Shown: positions 32,610-44,423 of the stretch, piece by piece
Layout of the letters: every line of letters begins with the position of its first letter
Numbering within the stretch: the first letter of the stretch is position 1
DNA from: Picochlorum sp. 'celeri'
Lineage: Eukaryota; Chlorophyta; Trebouxiophyceae
Assembly: GCA_010909725.1 (NCBI GenBank)
Contig: JAACMV010000022.1
Location: 930,001 to 994,000 of the forward strand
Direction of reading: 5' to 3'
Length of the DNA: 64,000 nucleotides
Translations under genes and position numbers: made by a program
Notes under the pieces: model-generated
Databases searched by the model: none
Seen by the model: the letters and a program-made list of their open reading frames with translations, nothing else
Told to the model about the DNA's origin: nothing

Positions 32610-33538
32610 ATGGAACGAGTGGCCTCCAGAGCAGTCTCCGTCAGAAACGGAACATGTGTGTCTCGGTCGTTTCGGTCTTTGATTTCTCCGCGAATTGTTC
32701 GCTGTATGGCGACCAATGCTAGAATCAAACATACTATGAACGATTGTGAAGGATTCGGTATGGATCGTAGGATGCTGATGGCAGCCATCATGTCGGTGGT
32801 GGTAGGAGCAGAGGTGGTGCCAGGTGCTCGTGCAGAGGAGCAATACGAGGCATTCTTTGGTACAGCAGCACCTCCAACAAGCTATGGTGGTTATGGGGGG
32901 AATGCAGAGGAAGATGCCAAGTATACATTTGAGTACCCAGCAGGATGGAAGCCATCAGTTCCAAACAAGACTGAAAAGGGCACTCAGGGCATTGATTGCA
33001 GGATTACAAATGTGCGTGTGTGGTGATGGATGATCGTGTTTGTGATTTTTCATCTCATATTGTTGAAATCTATATGTTCTCTTGTGTAGCCGCGTAACAA
33101 GGGGCAGACAATTACTGTGATCACCTTTGGTCGTGCTGGAGAGGACAATAAATCATTCAGGGTGACAGACATAGACTTGACGATTCAAGGGTTTGCAGGA
33201 GCTGACTATGATTTGTACGTGTTTTTGAACAGTGTATTTTTTTGTCTACGAGGAGTATATATATGTCGCGCTTCTTTCATCCCTCATCATGTGTATGTGT
33301 GCGTGTCTGTAGGCAAGATGCATTGTCCATGGAGTCTAACCGTGTGAATACAGAGCGTGAAGTCGAAGGATCACTGTATTACGATGTTGAAATCGACAGC
33401 CCAGATGTGACGTACTTGGTATCTGTCACAGTCAAGTATGGAAAAGTGTTTGCTCTGTTTGTAAAGAGTCCAACAAAGTCATTCACAGCTGATCAGGAGA
33501 AATTGAGGCATGTGGTGGAAACCTTCAAGACATTGTAA
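32610..33538 (+). CDS. PsbP-domain thylakoid lumenal protein
   Basis: Three exons: 32610-33011, 33090-33214 and 33313-33538, joins in frame, 250 residues. The N-terminus is two-part: an Arg/Ser-rich transit peptide, then DRRMLMAAIMSVVVGAE with a cleavage site after GARA, the pattern of Tat/Sec targeting to the thylakoid lumen. The mature domain has FEYPAGWKPS, ITVITFGRAGEDNKS and YDVEIDSP, matching the PsbP-like (PPD) fold. Which PPD class it belongs to, and whether it acts in PSII or NDH assembly, cannot be told here. Confidence 0.85.
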
Positions 33539-33590
33539 TGAATAAATTACATATAAATAGAATGTGGTTTAATATATACACGACACCGTA

Positions 33591-34251
33591 TCAATCTAGA
33601 TCTGGCTCGACACATGCCTTCTTTTGTGCATGTTGTCCTTGTGCTTTCTCCACATGTTCAGGCGTCGTGTTTGGATTCTCCACTCCTGCTTTCATCTTTT
33701 TCTTTTGCTTCTTCTTCTCCTGCGCACAGCATGATGCATACCCTCAGTCACCACTAAAACAATGCAATATCAGCATGCAAACTCACCTTTTGTTTTAATC
33801 GTTTCGCCCTTCTAGCCGCAGTCTTGGACTCTTCCTCTGCATTCTTCGTCTCCATGGATTCCTTAAATGCAGCATTCCGCTCCTCTGCGAGAGCTTCCTC
33901 CTCCATGGCCCGTAGCCTCTTCATCTCTCTACTCTTTGAATGCCTATACAGATCAAACGTACTCGAATTCGCCCCAGCATTACTTCCCATCACAAAATAT
34001 TCTCTGTCAGGAACATTCTCCATAATATTCCGTATCTTTGCATCCAATTCTTCCGCCTACACAGGTTCAAATCAACACAAACACTGGTAGTTCAAAAGCT
34101 CCATAGACACACAACCAACTTTATTATTCTTGTAGGAAACACATACATCTCTCGCTCGTTTCTCAGCTTCTTCTGGTGTAATAGTATTCTGATACAGAAT
34201 CATATCCTGCTCATTCGCTCCCTTGGAGCTCTCGTATGGTTGAATTGACAT
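33591..34251 (-). CDS. PRKRIP1-like spliceosomal protein
   Basis: Three exons: 34251-34147, 34056-33787 and 33719-33591, joins in frame, 167 residues. The signature REYFVMGSNAGANSSTFDLY corresponds to the VMGSSAGAGSGEFHVY motif of PRKRIP1. It is followed by a long charged helix and a Lys-rich C-terminus (KKKQKKKMK). In human structures PRKRIP1 is a long-helix factor of the catalytic spliceosome. Divergent from MMADHC. Confidence 0.83.
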
Positions 34252-34529
34252 TTTCTTTGAATTTATTCCTCAACAATGGTCTACGAATGACCTGAATGTG
34301 TCACCATAGCAATTGCATATATAAATTGAAGAAAATATATAGCTCTTTTCGGCACGCAGGGGACTGTTTGAATGGGTTGGGTATCGTTGACATGTCGTAA
34401 ATAGATTCATTAAGAAAACACTAGCGTCTGCATGGAATTGGACAATGCAGCGCTGATTTCTGGATAGATCCATTCCGTATAACGCATGTATTTTTATGAT
34501 CCGCAATTGAATCTGATACGCCCTCAAGC

Positions 34530-35366
34530 ATGCTCAAACCCGTGACGGCGACCCTCTGGGGCATGGAGTATTCAATTCATGGTGAGTTTGAGGACATGCC
34601 TATGCAGCATCCATCTCAGCTAATTCGATCATGTGTATTGCAGAATGTCCCAAGACCCATCGAGATGACGTAGCTTCAATATTTCCCCAAGAGGACATGC
34701 AAGGTACGGCATTCTTCTTCTTCTCTGGTTTGTTTGTTTGTATGTAGCAGCACCATGCTGCTCTCTGACTACAATTCCATCGAAAAGTTCACGACTACTA
34801 CCATACAAAATATGCAGGTATGTTGATCGTGCCAACATGCCAAAAATCTGATGTCAATCTTGTGGCATGGGGAGAACAGGCAGATGTTGAGAAGGACCGT
34901 TTACTAGAGCGGGTATGTTGTATATTTCTTCTTCTTCTTCTCTCGAATGATGAATGCATCAGCACATGCATGAACTGTCTTTATATATAATATCATCGCA
35001 AGTTTACCCTCTAGATATAAGGAAACCGCCTCTTTCTGATCCTATTGTCAATGCTTGAATTGAATGCAGTTTGTACAGTTTGCCTCGTGTGTCTGTGAGT
35101 GGTTGATGGACAAGGGATATTGGGCAGATTACATCGATCCCTGCTCCGGTCTACCGATGATCCATAAGAATGGTAACAATGTATATGGCGAAGTCCAAGG
35201 ACTGGTCACATTGCTGGGATATCAAACCCAGAATGCCGGATGCTGTAAAATCATTCTGCATCCAAAGTGGGGATCCTCCGTGTACCCAGCATCATTCTTT
35301 ACAAAGGCGCCTTTGCATGAGCTTGAAAATGCGATTCGGCATGCTGAGACTGTTTTAGCACCGTAA
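34530..35366 (+). CDS. MMADHC-like cobalamin trafficking protein (short)
   Basis: Four exons: 34530-34581, 34644-34703, 34818-34912 and 35070-35366, joins in frame, 167 residues. The C-terminal part, DKGYWADYIDPCSGLPMI, NAGCCKIILHPKWGSS and the final SFFTKAPLHE, matches the flavin-reductase-like domain of MMADHC (CblD). It is much shorter than the human protein (about 296 residues) and has no evident mitochondrial presequence, so it could act mainly in the cytosolic branch or the N-terminus may be mis-modelled. The family directs cobalamin to methionine synthase and methylmalonyl-CoA mutase; the mutase itself is encoded at 58.8-61.0 kb. Confidence 0.85.
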
Positions 35367-35408
35367 TTATATATATAAAATTATTTATGTACGCGAGTGA
35401 GTGTCTAT

Positions 35409-37727
35409 ATGGCAGCATTTGAAGAGGTGGGCATTTGCCCTGAATTGGTGAATGCTGCATCTGATCTTGGATGGAGGTGCGTCGCCCTATCACAGGTTCA
35501 TTTATATATGTAAAAATGTAATATGAATGCATGCATGCGTAGTTTGCCCACTGATATTCAAGCGGAAGTTGTTCCACTGATTTTGGGTGGAGGGGATGTC
35601 ATGGCCGCTGCGGAGACAGGATCTGGTAAGACTGGTGCATTTTGCCTACCTGTTGTTCAGATTGTTCACGAAAGGCTGAGATCGAGGTGCTTGAATGAGG
35701 CAGAGGACACGGATGAGGTGCCGACTGCCTGTGTTTTGAGTGCCCAAGACCGGAGTTCTATTGTGGCCATCTCTGAGGATGGTTTGCAATGTCAGGCTCG
35801 ATCTGATAGGGAGTGGGGTGGCTGTAGAGGAACAGGATGTATATATAAGGAGGGTAAGGCGTATTTTGAGATCACCGTGGAGGATGAAGGGCTTTGTCGT
35901 GTTGGGTGGGCAACACGGCATGGATCATTGGATATTGGGACGGATACGCAAAGTTTTGGATACGGTGGCACTGGGAAGAAGAGTCATGGGAAAAAGTTTG
36001 AGGATTATGGGGAGTCGTTTGGACTGCATGATGTTATAGGATGCTGGGTTGATTTGAGTGCCAAGACATTGGGATTTACCAAGAATGGTAGAAATCTTGG
36101 TGCAGCGTATACAATTCCAAATGCCCTTGTCAAAATGCCGCTGTATCCTGCAGTATGCCTTAAAAATGCACAAGTGTCATTTAACTTTGAGACGAGCAAG
36201 TTTCCAAAAGGGTATCCGGATGGATGTAGACCTATATGTGATGTTTGTTTGTTGACAAACCCATTAGAGACATCCAATAACAAAGCAACAACAGATGCTG
36301 TTTCGCAGAAATTGCCTGTGGCTCTCATCTTGGAGCCAGTGCGAGATTTAGCTCAGCAGACAAAAGATGTCATGGAAAATTTCGCTAGACATCTCACGGA
36401 TCCTGCCGTCCCTGTATCTCTCTTAATTGGAGGAGAGTCGGCAGCAGCTCAGATCAAGAGCATCCAAGCTGGCGCAGCAATCATTGTTGGGACACCTGGT
36501 CGTGTCGCTGATTTGGTTCAGCAAGGTAAACTCGACATATCAGGGGTCAAGTTTTTTGTGTTGGATGAGGCTGATGCTCTCCTTGAAGCTGGGCACAGGG
36601 ATGTTATTCTGTCTCTGTTTAGAAAGGTTGGCACCTCTGGCACTGGAATGAACAGGCTGCAGACGCTCTTGTTCTCTGCAACTCTTCATTCTCCCCACGT
36701 CATGCGACTCGCAAACGAATTGTGTCAAAATGCGGCGTTCATTGATCTCAAAGGGATGAATGCATTGCCAGATGCTGTTGATCATGCCTTGGTTATGGCA
36801 GACCCAGAAGAGGATAGGACATGGTTGCAGTCAACACCAAGGGTATGGACAGATCGAATGCATGATGTCGATCCTCCATTAGCTCCAAATTCATCAGGGG
36901 CTGAGGCCTGGTCGTGTGCAGTCAAATGCTTGAAACCAAGGCTTTTGCAGCGTCTTATTCATGGTCTGGACATTCAACAGGCATTGATATTTTGTCGAAC
37001 AAATTTCGACTGCGAGAATTTGGAAGCGTTTATGAATGAAATTGATAAAGGAGTAGAAGAATCGCCTGATAAATCATCAGTCGGCGATAAACGAAAAAGG
37101 TCCTCACGATACAGCTGTGCTGTTTTGGCAGGTGCACGGTCCATGGATGATAGGAGGGCAGCATTGGATGCCTTTAAAGCAGGTACAATCCGATACCTCA
37201 TAGCCACTGACGTCGCCGCACGAGGTATCGATGTATCAGGTCTTCCCTTTGTGATCAATATGACCCTTCCAGACAAGTGTGAGGATTATGTCCACAGGTC
37301 TGGAAGGGTTGGCAGGGCAGATACTCCTGGCCTATGCATCTCCATCGTATCATCTGTCCCGGAAAAGGTGTGGTTCTGTAGAAAAAAAGGCTTAAAGCCT
37401 TGGTTGAATCCGACCAAAGAAAATACGTCCACGAAAAAGGGAGGCCACGCCATTTGGTTACAAGAAAAGCTACTCCTGAGAGATATTGAGGAGAGGCTTG
37501 GAACAGGCATTGTCCCACTTCAGAGTGACATGTCCCTTCCCCCTAGTCTACTCGGATCTCGATATGGAAAAGGAGGTCAGCCAAAGACTGAAGCCGATGC
37601 TATCGCGCTCGAGGTGGCAGCCAGGGTGGAAGCATCCAGAGAGTCTGTCAAAAAGCTTGCTCAACTTGAACACGAGGCACAGCAGACATTTTTCAAACTC
37701 CAATCTCTTGGATGGTCACGTTCATGA
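35409..37727 (+). CDS. DDX1: DEAD-box RNA helicase DDX1
   Basis: Two exons, 35409-35476 and 35543-37727, joined at GW|SLPTDIQ, 750 residues. The architecture is specific to DDX1: motif I AAETGSGKTG, then a SPRY domain inserted inside RecA domain 1 (about residues 110-250), then PVRDLAQQT-like motif Ia, TPGRVADL, VLDEADALLEAG, LFSATLH and, in domain 2, LIATDVAARGID and HRSGRVGRA. In animals DDX1 is part of the RTCB tRNA ligase complex and acts in RNA 3' processing. It starts 42 bp after the MMADHC stop. Confidence 0.95.
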
Positions 37728-37768
37728 TGGTAAATACATTTACAACAGTATATATATATTATGATACA

Positions 37769-38527
37769 TCACGCAGCGGGCTTGACCCCTCGCATCAAAC
37801 AGACATAAAAATCATCATCAAACAGCACCTCGACATTTTCAAACCCTGCTTGTGCCATCACATCCCGCAGGTCGTCCAAAGTTTCGGGAATGTCATTCTC
37901 CGATACATGCTTCCATACATCTCGTATTTCTTCTTCATTTAAACCCTGATATGCGTGCATACGCTGGTGCCAGTGCTTCTGAACAACGTCTCTGCTATCA
38001 GTTCCTGGGAAACGGTTGTACACATCACCATAGTAAAAGAGTCCACCTGGAGAAGTCCGCTCATATATTCGCTTCACCAATCTCTTCTTTTCGTCCAAAG
38101 GAAAGTGATGCAGAATGAATGTGGCAAAAACAATGTCAAATCTGTCTGCATTCCCGTCTTCATGAGAGAGAAACTCCACAAGCTCAGACTCCACCAACTC
38201 GACCTCATCAGCCCCGAGTAACGAGCGTTTTGCAATGTTCAAAGCATCCCTTGATGCATCTACTCCAGTGAAATGTTTCATCGTCAAACCATCCATCCCA
38301 GCAAAAACCGAGCTTGGAACATGAGCGTCTCCACACCCTACATCTGCCACATTGCACGCTCCCTGCTTTTTTGACGATCGCAAATCACATTGGACGGCTT
38401 CGATGATATTTTGATGCCATAATTCATTATTATCAACCACTGTTCGATACACATGCCACTGCTTTTGAAACAACGAAGCCGTTTCGACACTCGCCAACCT
38501 CGCGTCCTCCACAGCCGTGTTTGTCAT
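37769..38527 (-). CDS. Class I SAM-dependent methyltransferase
   Basis: 252 residues from the ATG at 38527; the longer open frame upstream starts at a non-ATG codon and is Lys-rich. Motif I is VADVGCGDAHVPSSVF, motif II-like GVDASRDALNIAKRSL and motif post-II FDIVFATFILHHFPLDEKK. The small, Rossmann-type domain with LHHF resembles UbiE/COQ5-type or small-molecule methyltransferases. Substrate unknown; no targeting peptide. Confidence 0.8.
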   Translation of the reverse strand: MTNTAVEDARLASVETASLFQKQWHVYRTVVDNNELWHQNIIEAVQCDLRSSKKQGACNVADVGCGDAHVPSSVFAGMDGLTMKHFTGVDASRDALNIAKRSLLGADEVELVESELVEFLSHEDGNADRFDIVFATFILHHFPLDEKKRLVKRIYERTSPGGLFYYGDVYNRFPGTDSRDVVQKHWHQRMHAYQGLNEEEIRDVWKHVSENDIPETLDDLRDVMAQAGFENVEVLFDDDFYVCLMRGVKPAA

Positions 38528-38626
38528 TTTCTTCTTCTTCTTTCTCTCCTCTTCAGTTTTTATATCTGCAACTCTGTGGTCTGGACCAATCAATTCTTGT
38601 GATGAAATAGTACAGATGTCGATTAA

Positions 38627-39992
38627 TTATTTCTGTTGCTTCCAGCATGTGACAGTCCCATCATATCCACCAGCAAGAATCATCATGCCCATACAGCAGA
38701 CATGTGATAGAGGGTGATTATCGACCACCAGACTGCCCACTGGGCTAATCATGTTCATTTCATCCTGTCGAACATCAACGGCATGCGTGCCATCATCACA
38801 CACGTGCATTGAGGATGATTCTTCATCTTCCAAGGCAATATCCCACATGCATAGCCTGCAATCCTGTCCCACAGACACCAACAGCAGCGATGAACACGAC
38901 TCATCATTGACAAACGCAACAGAACTAACCCAACTGGTGTGTCCCTCGCAGTGCGCTTGCACCCTATCAGAGCCCACCTTCCATATAGATATTAAATCAT
39001 CCTCTCCTCCCGCAGCAATCACGGTACCATCTGCACTCCACGCACAGCACGTGATTGCCCCAAAGAAGGAGTGAAATCCACCTACAGTTTTACCAGAGGC
39101 CTGCAGATCGACAATAATTAATGCCCCAGTGCGGGTGCCCACTGCCATGTACCGTCCATCTGGTGACATCTCTGCAGTAGTAATGCTACACCCCTCCAGA
39201 TGTATGATGCTTTCTGTCGTCTCATGCCCACCTCCAGATGATGATTGATTGAGTAGGTCAGAGTCAGAACTGTTGCCAATGATTTTATGGTGTCGGATAA
39301 TATCTCCATCTTCATACACGGCAATGAAGCAGGTACCTGATGCATCATCTGCTGCCCACACAGCTCGTACACAAGCAGAAGAATTGACGCTTTTCTGAGA
39401 ATTAAATCGCATAATGCGGCTATAAAAATCGGTCGAGGATGATTGAATCGGCAGTGGCATTGCTTGCACTGCATCATCATCAATAATAAACATTGTCACA
39501 CATGTGCCATGCATGGTTTGCATTATGAATGCCTTCGTACCTTCCCCCGAAGAAAACGCCACAAGCATGGCTCGATCATCCAAACATGCTGATGTAAAGT
39601 CCATACTCGTGATACTGGATGTGTCGGACGGACCTGTATCGTTGCCGTGCTTGCTCAGGTCAACCCTGCTCACAAGACCTCTTGAGGTCATCTCATCCTC
39701 CTTCCCGCCATTCTCATCACCCTGCATACATTTGATCCTTCTTTGATTTCATGATGGAAGTTTATCTATACTCGTGAAGAAGCCCACGCACCCATTGCTC
39801 TGGATTTTCGTTCAAAAGAAGAAATCGAACGACATTGAACGCAATCAGGTTTCGTCCACCATACGTTACAGGAATGCATTTCGTAGATTGTTTAAAGTTA
39901 CATTGGGCTTTGAGAGGCCGTGTGGAGCCAAGATATTCCCAGCGCTGGTTGTTTGCAGTTTTCAGGTCGGAGCAAGAACATTCCTCCTCCAT
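38627..39992 (-). CDS. WDR20/DMWD-like WD40 protein
   Basis: Two exons, 39992-39792 and 39721-38627, joined in frame (EQW|GDENGG), 431 residues. WD repeats include TAEMSPDGRYMAVGTRTG, CAWSADGTVIAAGGEDDLIS and VSVGQDCRLCMWDIAL; the sequence of a repeat with GGEDDL, a following GHTSWVS and SVGQD is that of the WDR20/DMWD family. In human cells WDR20 activates USP12/USP46 deubiquitinases. Catalytic partners are not in the window. Confidence 0.78.
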
Positions 39993-40086
39993 AATGTCAC
40001 GTTTTCTTCTTCTTCTTCTTCTTCCCGTTGTTTTCACAGATAGATTGCATATACAAAAAAGAAAAAACAAAACAAAGAATGAATAG

Positions 40087-41280
40087 TTACTGAGGCTTTT
40101 GCTTCTTTCTGGCAGATTGCCTCGTCACCCGCATTGAATTTTCCTCTTCTTGCTGGGCTGTGGCTCTGCTTTCGGTATACTCATCCTGCTTTCCAGTGTC
40201 GCCGCTATCCCCACTTGCTTTACTGACAGCATCGCATACAACTTCTCCTTGTAGCTCGAACGGTTGCTGCACGGTGGATACCGCATCCTCTGCTGTGTGG
40301 GCAAACTGGTCCAGGTGGATCTGGATGCCCCCTGCAGCACTGCTTCCTGTTGGAAGTGCAACATTCACCCCTCGCGTTTGCGCTGGCGGGGGAAGCATGG
40401 GCGGACGAGTGCTGGAATTCTTCCTCTTGAGCCCACCCTCTCTCTCCTTCTGGCGATTTCCACTGTTACTGCTGTTCCCAGGGACAGGGGCGGTCGCCTG
40501 GACTACTTTGGCAGATTTCCATGCTGCTGCCGCAGCAACTGCCGCAGAAGACTTGCCATGCGATGATGGGTGACCATTCTGTAGGACATGAAGCGCTTCA
40601 TTCGTGTCAATTGGCATGTCACTTGAAAGCGTCTTGATCAGCAAGCTGTCAGGCCTATCTTCCCTCATCATTCTGCCAGTGGTCTGGGAGACTAACGATG
40701 CAGCTGTGGCAATAGCAGCGGCATACGTGCCTGGCAGCGCCCCAGCAGCAGCAGAGGACAATGACTCTGTCGGCCTCTCTGTATGTGCATTTCTGTCTTG
40801 CTGCTCCATCTCAAACGACGACACGCGCCTCTTCAACCCATCGGGGAGTTCAATCTTGCTTGGATTCTCCATTGCCTTTGACACGGCGGACAACGAGTCC
40901 TGATGATCCTGACAGTCTCCCACGAGCTGAGCAACATTTTTTGTAGCATCCTGTGCCTCGGCACTGCTCATGGCTTGTGTCTGATTCTGCTGTCCACTCG
41001 GCTTTGCCGTATTTGCCAAAACTACTTGAACAGTCCCTTCTGATGATGATCGCTGTTGTCTCAAACGTGGATTGCCACTTGCTCCACTCCTCCCACCAAT
41101 ATGCACAGTAGCATACTGCGATGGGGCACTCCTCCCAACTGACCCTCTCTCCCTAGTATTCTGAGCCACCCCGGGGGTAGTGTTGTTCACCTCTGGAGAG
41201 AACCCAATAGACATGCCAGACTGCACGCCCGCGCTTCCACGAGTCCACTCGGCCACGAGTGGCACTTCCTGGGGAATCAT
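40087..41280 (-). CDS. Low-complexity nuclear-type protein, unrecognised
   Basis: 397 residues, one exon. Mostly disordered, rich in S, A, Q, G and T, with an alanine run (AAVAAAAAWKSAK) and a proline stretch (PPMLPPPAQTR). Two basic tracts (GLKRKNSS and RVTRQSARKKQKPQ at the end) look like nuclear localisation signals. No domain is recognisable. Its full-length continuous frame over 1.2 kb in a compact genome argues for a real gene. Confidence 0.55.
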   Translation of the reverse strand: MIPQEVPLVAEWTRGSAGVQSGMSIGFSPEVNNTTPGVAQNTRERGSVGRSAPSQYATVHIGGRSGASGNPRLRQQRSSSEGTVQVVLANTAKPSGQQNQTQAMSSAEAQDATKNVAQLVGDCQDHQDSLSAVSKAMENPSKIELPDGLKRRVSSFEMEQQDRNAHTERPTESLSSAAAGALPGTYAAAIATAASLVSQTTGRMMREDRPDSLLIKTLSSDMPIDTNEALHVLQNGHPSSHGKSSAAVAAAAAWKSAKVVQATAPVPGNSSNSGNRQKEREGGLKRKNSSTRPPMLPPPAQTRGVNVALPTGSSAAGGIQIHLDQFAHTAEDAVSTVQQPFELQGEVVCDAVSKASGDSGDTGKQDEYTESRATAQQEEENSMRVTRQSARKKQKPQ

Positions 41281-41777
41281 ATCTAGTCTCTATTACTTTG
41301 TGCACTAATGCTTCTCTTTGCTGCAGGTCATCTTCTTTTTTTCTCCCAGAAATATGTGGCGCTTTTTTATTTACCGTTTCTTTTGTTGTTGTCTTGGAGG
41401 ACAACAACCGTCTCGACCAAGGTTGGTATCGTTCGTACCAATGCTACTGCTGCTGCTATAAATATGAATATATATATATTCAAAACAGAGAGACGCTGTG
41501 ATATATTCACAGCGTCGAATATAACAACAAAAAAGCCTTGTCCCGCACGTGAACAATGCCCACGACAGTATCCGAGAAACCAGTCTCTTGTCTGAGACAC
41601 CTCTTCAGATGAATGTATCTAATAAAATGTAATACAAAATAAACACGAGTCACGAGACTGTAGAATCATACGCATGGCAGCACATTCCGAGATTAAAAAG
41701 GCGCCCTTTTCCATCCGGTCGACGTTGTGCTCTCGATGCAGCGCAGGGATGTTGTATTAATTCATCATGTAATCAGA
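41281..41777. other. Divergent promoter region upstream of Asterix
   Basis: About 500 bp. Contains a perfect 10-bp hairpin (separate entry), a CACGTG-type box near 41549 and A/T-rich stretches. An in-frame ATG at 41736 precedes the chosen Asterix start and would add 14 residues. Confidence 0.5.
41492..41516. repeat. Perfect 10-bp inverted repeat, 5-nt loop
   Basis: GACGCTGTGA and TCACAGCGTC flank TATAT. It lies in the divergent intergenic region upstream of Asterix and the low-complexity gene. No following T-run, so a terminator role is unlikely. Confidence 0.75.
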
Positions 41778-42068
41778 ATGGGTAAAGGAATAGCCATTGC
41801 GAGGCCGTATTCAAGTGTGAGTTTCACACGAGAGACCGAAGAGGGTGGGGATGGAGATGTCTATAGTTTCCTCGCCATGTTTGCTGGGATCTTTGGGATT
41901 ATATCGAAAATGAGAGCAGCGGCTCTGGCATGTGCAGCTTTCTGTGTGTTGCTGGGGGTTAATGTCAACTTTAGTTCCCCCACGCAGGTTCGGCAACTCT
42001 TGAGTTGTATTGGGGTTGCTGTTTTTTGTGGATTTGGTGTATACATTCAGCCTCAAGGGCAGCGATAA
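41778..42068 (+). CDS. Asterix (PAT complex, UPF0139)
   Basis: 96 residues. Features of Asterix: FLAMFAGIFGIISKMRAAALACAA-type first span, a hydrophilic break with FSSPTQVRQLLSC, and two further hydrophobic spans, ending in QPQ. In animals Asterix and CCDC47 form the PAT complex, a chaperone for nascent multi-span ER proteins. The ATG at 41736 is an alternative start; MGKGIA was chosen because it gives the family's usual length of about 100 residues. Confidence 0.82.
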   Translation: MGKGIAIARPYSSVSFTRETEEGGDGDVYSFLAMFAGIFGIISKMRAAALACAAFCVLLGVNVNFSSPTQVRQLLSCIGVAVFCGFGVYIQPQGQR

Positions 42069-42092
42069 TGTAATAGAAATGAATGAAATCAA

Positions 42093-44009
42093 TCACCATT
42101 GGTATTTTGCTTCGACCAAAACCTCTTCGTAGAGTTCGGCAGCATGCTGCCAGCTCAAGTCTTGTTCCATGCCTCGTGTCTGGAGGCCTCGGAAGGATTC
42201 TCTGTGCTCTCTGTATGTATATAGAGCATCTCCCATGGCTCTCTGGAACGCTGATGCATCTGCCCATTCAAAGGTCCATCCTGTCCCTGTATTTTCGAAT
42301 GGGTTGAATGGCTGCACAGTGTCTCTCAGCCCACCAACGGCATGGACAATGGGGACTGTTCCATAGGCCATGGCATACAACTGATTCAGACCGCATGGCT
42401 CAAATCTAGATGGCATGAGTAAAATGTCTGCTGCTGCTGTGATTCTGTGTGCTGTGCGGACGGAGAATCCTACCCAGGCTCTACACTTGTCATTATTTCT
42501 GTTTTCCATGTCTCTGAGCATGCCTTCCAAATCATCCCTCCCTGATCCCAAGAGGACCAACTGCACGCCTTCCGACATGAGCCATTCGTAGTTTTCGCAT
42601 ATCAAGTCGACGCCTTTTTGGTAGTCCAGGCGACCAATGAATCCCAACAGGGGCACGTCTGGGTTTTCAGGGAGCCCAAGCTCTCTCTGCAAGGCAGCCT
42701 TGCATGCTGCTTTGCCCTTGACGAATGTTTCAATATCATAATTTTGGTATCCATCAGATTGTAAATCTGTATCAAGAGAAGGATTCCATTCCTTTGTATC
42801 AATGCCATTCACAACCCCTCGAAGTTTCCAATTATTCTCCCGAATGACGCCATCGAGACCCCATCCTCCCTCTTGTGTCTGACATTCCCATGCATACCCA
42901 TTGCTTACAGCTACAACTCTATGCGACGTGATGAGGGCGGCTTTCATGATGTTCATGTGTTCTCCACCGACAGGATCATCGAGTCTGAACAAGTCGACAT
43001 AATGATCTGGCACCTCGAATGGACCCAATTCATCCATCGGAGCCCGACCTTGATGCGCAATATTGTGAATGACAAAAATAGAACGCGCATATTCCATCTG
43101 ACCATGGTCTCGATAGTGTGCCTGCAAATATACTGGCAGCAGAGCTGTGTGCCAATCATTTGCAATAAACACCAGGGAATCATCGCCATAGACAGTGCCA
43201 CCGCAGGGCACCATCCATGGAGCTTCCAACGCTGCTTTGCTCAGTAAAGCACATCTAAATTGTAAATCCGCTCTGCTACCACCATAAATATCGTCTCCGA
43301 AGGATAAATACGTTGGATGGTCGACAAACACAAAATCCACCCCGTCCACATATGCATGGAAATAGCCAAATTCGTGCTCTTGTCCCATGACTCGTACTCG
43401 ATGCCGGACACCAGTCTCCCATGCATCTTCGTAGCACTTGTACCGTGGCACGACAACCATGACCCGATGCCCTCGCTGTGCCAGAAATTTGGGCAGAGCC
43501 CCAACAACATCCCCAAGTCCTCCAGTCTTTGACCATGGTGCGCATTCTGCCGCCACCATGACAACATTCATCGCATTTGGATTGCTTTCCTTCTTGTCAT
43601 CGTCTTGCGGTGGAAACACGAGCTCGGTGATACCACCATCATGCTGTGTCTCTGCATGATATTCTGGAGGAGGAGGAGGATGCTCTTCCTTCTCTTCCTC
43701 CACCTCGATTTTCTTCATCGCCGGATTTCCAAGTAAATTAGAGAGTTCAGCTTGTGCCTTTTTCCTCTCTTCAATCTGCTTCATCAACTCTTCGTGGAGC
43801 TTTTTCAAATCCCCAGACTGTATTGTCTCGTTAGATGAGGTGGAATTCTTTCCGGCGCTGCTCGCCTGCTTCCGAGGCCTTCCACGTTTTCTCTTTGGAC
43901 CATCAGACATTGTGATGTCACAATGCAATCGGCGGCCAGTCTTCCTAGTATTATTCACATTCTCGCCTCGTGCACATGTGTCCAGACATGGGCTGAACCT
44001 TCTCAACAT
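42093..44009 (-). CDS. Granule/soluble starch synthase II-like (GT5), plastid
   Basis: 638 residues, one exon, from the ATG at 44009. Residues 1-50 are basic and Ser/Cys-rich, consistent with a transit peptide; an acidic, proline-rich linker follows. The GT5 domain has [19 protein letters not shown] (ADP-glucose site), the [12 protein letters not shown] motif, and in the GT-B second domain [14 protein letters not shown] and [15 protein letters not shown]. The match is closest to SSII. It elongates amylopectin chains from ADP-glucose made by the AGPase at 18.5-20 kb. The linker N-terminus contains KRKRGRPRK, an AT-hook-like sequence. Confidence 0.93.
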   Translation of the reverse strand: MLRRFSPCLDTCARGENVNNTRKTGRRLHCDITMSDGPKRKRGRPRKQASSAGKNSTSSNETIQSGDLKKLHEELMKQIEERKKAQAELSNLLGNPAMKKIEVEEEKEEHPPPPPEYHAETQHDGGITELVFPPQDDDKKESNPNAMNVVMVAAECAPWSKTGGLGDVVGALPKFLAQRGHRVMVVVPRYKCYEDAWETGVRHRVRVMGQEHEFGYFHAYVDGVDFVFVDHPTYLSFGDDIYGGSRADLQFRCALLSKAALEAPWMVPCGGTVYGDDSLVFIANDWHTALLPVYLQAHYRDHGQMEYARSIFVIHNIAHQGRAPMDELGPFEVPDHYVDLFRLDDPVGGEHMNIMKAALITSHRVVAVSNGYAWECQTQEGGWGLDGVIRENNWKLRGVVNGIDTKEWNPSLDTDLQSDGYQNYDIETFVKGKAACKAALQRELGLPENPDVPLLGFIGRLDYQKGVDLICENYEWLMSEGVQLVLLGSGRDDLEGMLRDMENRNNDKCRAWVGFSVRTAHRITAAADILLMPSRFEPCGLNQLYAMAYGTVPIVHAVGGLRDTVQPFNPFENTGTGWTFEWADASAFQRAMGDALYTYREHRESFRGLQTRGMEQDLSWQHAAELYEEVLVEAKYQW

Positions 44010-44423
44010 GATGCTTTGGTTATTTCTGACACTGCCCTCGCACGATATCAAATTTGAATCGACTCTGCGAATTCTTACAAGCACGACTCCCTGGAATGAG
44101 CCAAGGCGGGTCTCGGAGTTTTGATAGAGGCTGGATAAGATTTGTTTCGATCAATCAATTGCCGATTACACCGTGCTGTGTGTGTACATATAGCTATCAA
44201 ATAAAGGAAAAAAATCTCGAATATGAAATTCTCGAATCCGCATTGTCACGTCGCAACATGGAGATGCATGATGGAAAGAAAACCAAACCTTCCCATCAAA
44301 GGCCATATTTGATAGTTGAACGAATTGTGTGAGAACTTCCTGTGCTCAGCACAGCAAGTTGTCAGCAAGATTCCTAGTTGTTATTATTATTATTATTATT
44401 CGGTTATTCACCGGAGCAGGAAA
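44010..44423. other. Divergent promoter region between SSII and BASS genes
   Basis: About 410 bp. Contains a TTA microsatellite near 44381-44400 just before the BASS ATG. Weak open frames on both strands have no ATG in a useful position. Confidence 0.5.

Noticed and set aside
44381..44400. (TTA)n run before the BASS gene.
   Set aside because: Ordinary trinucleotide microsatellite; no sign that it is translated or structured.
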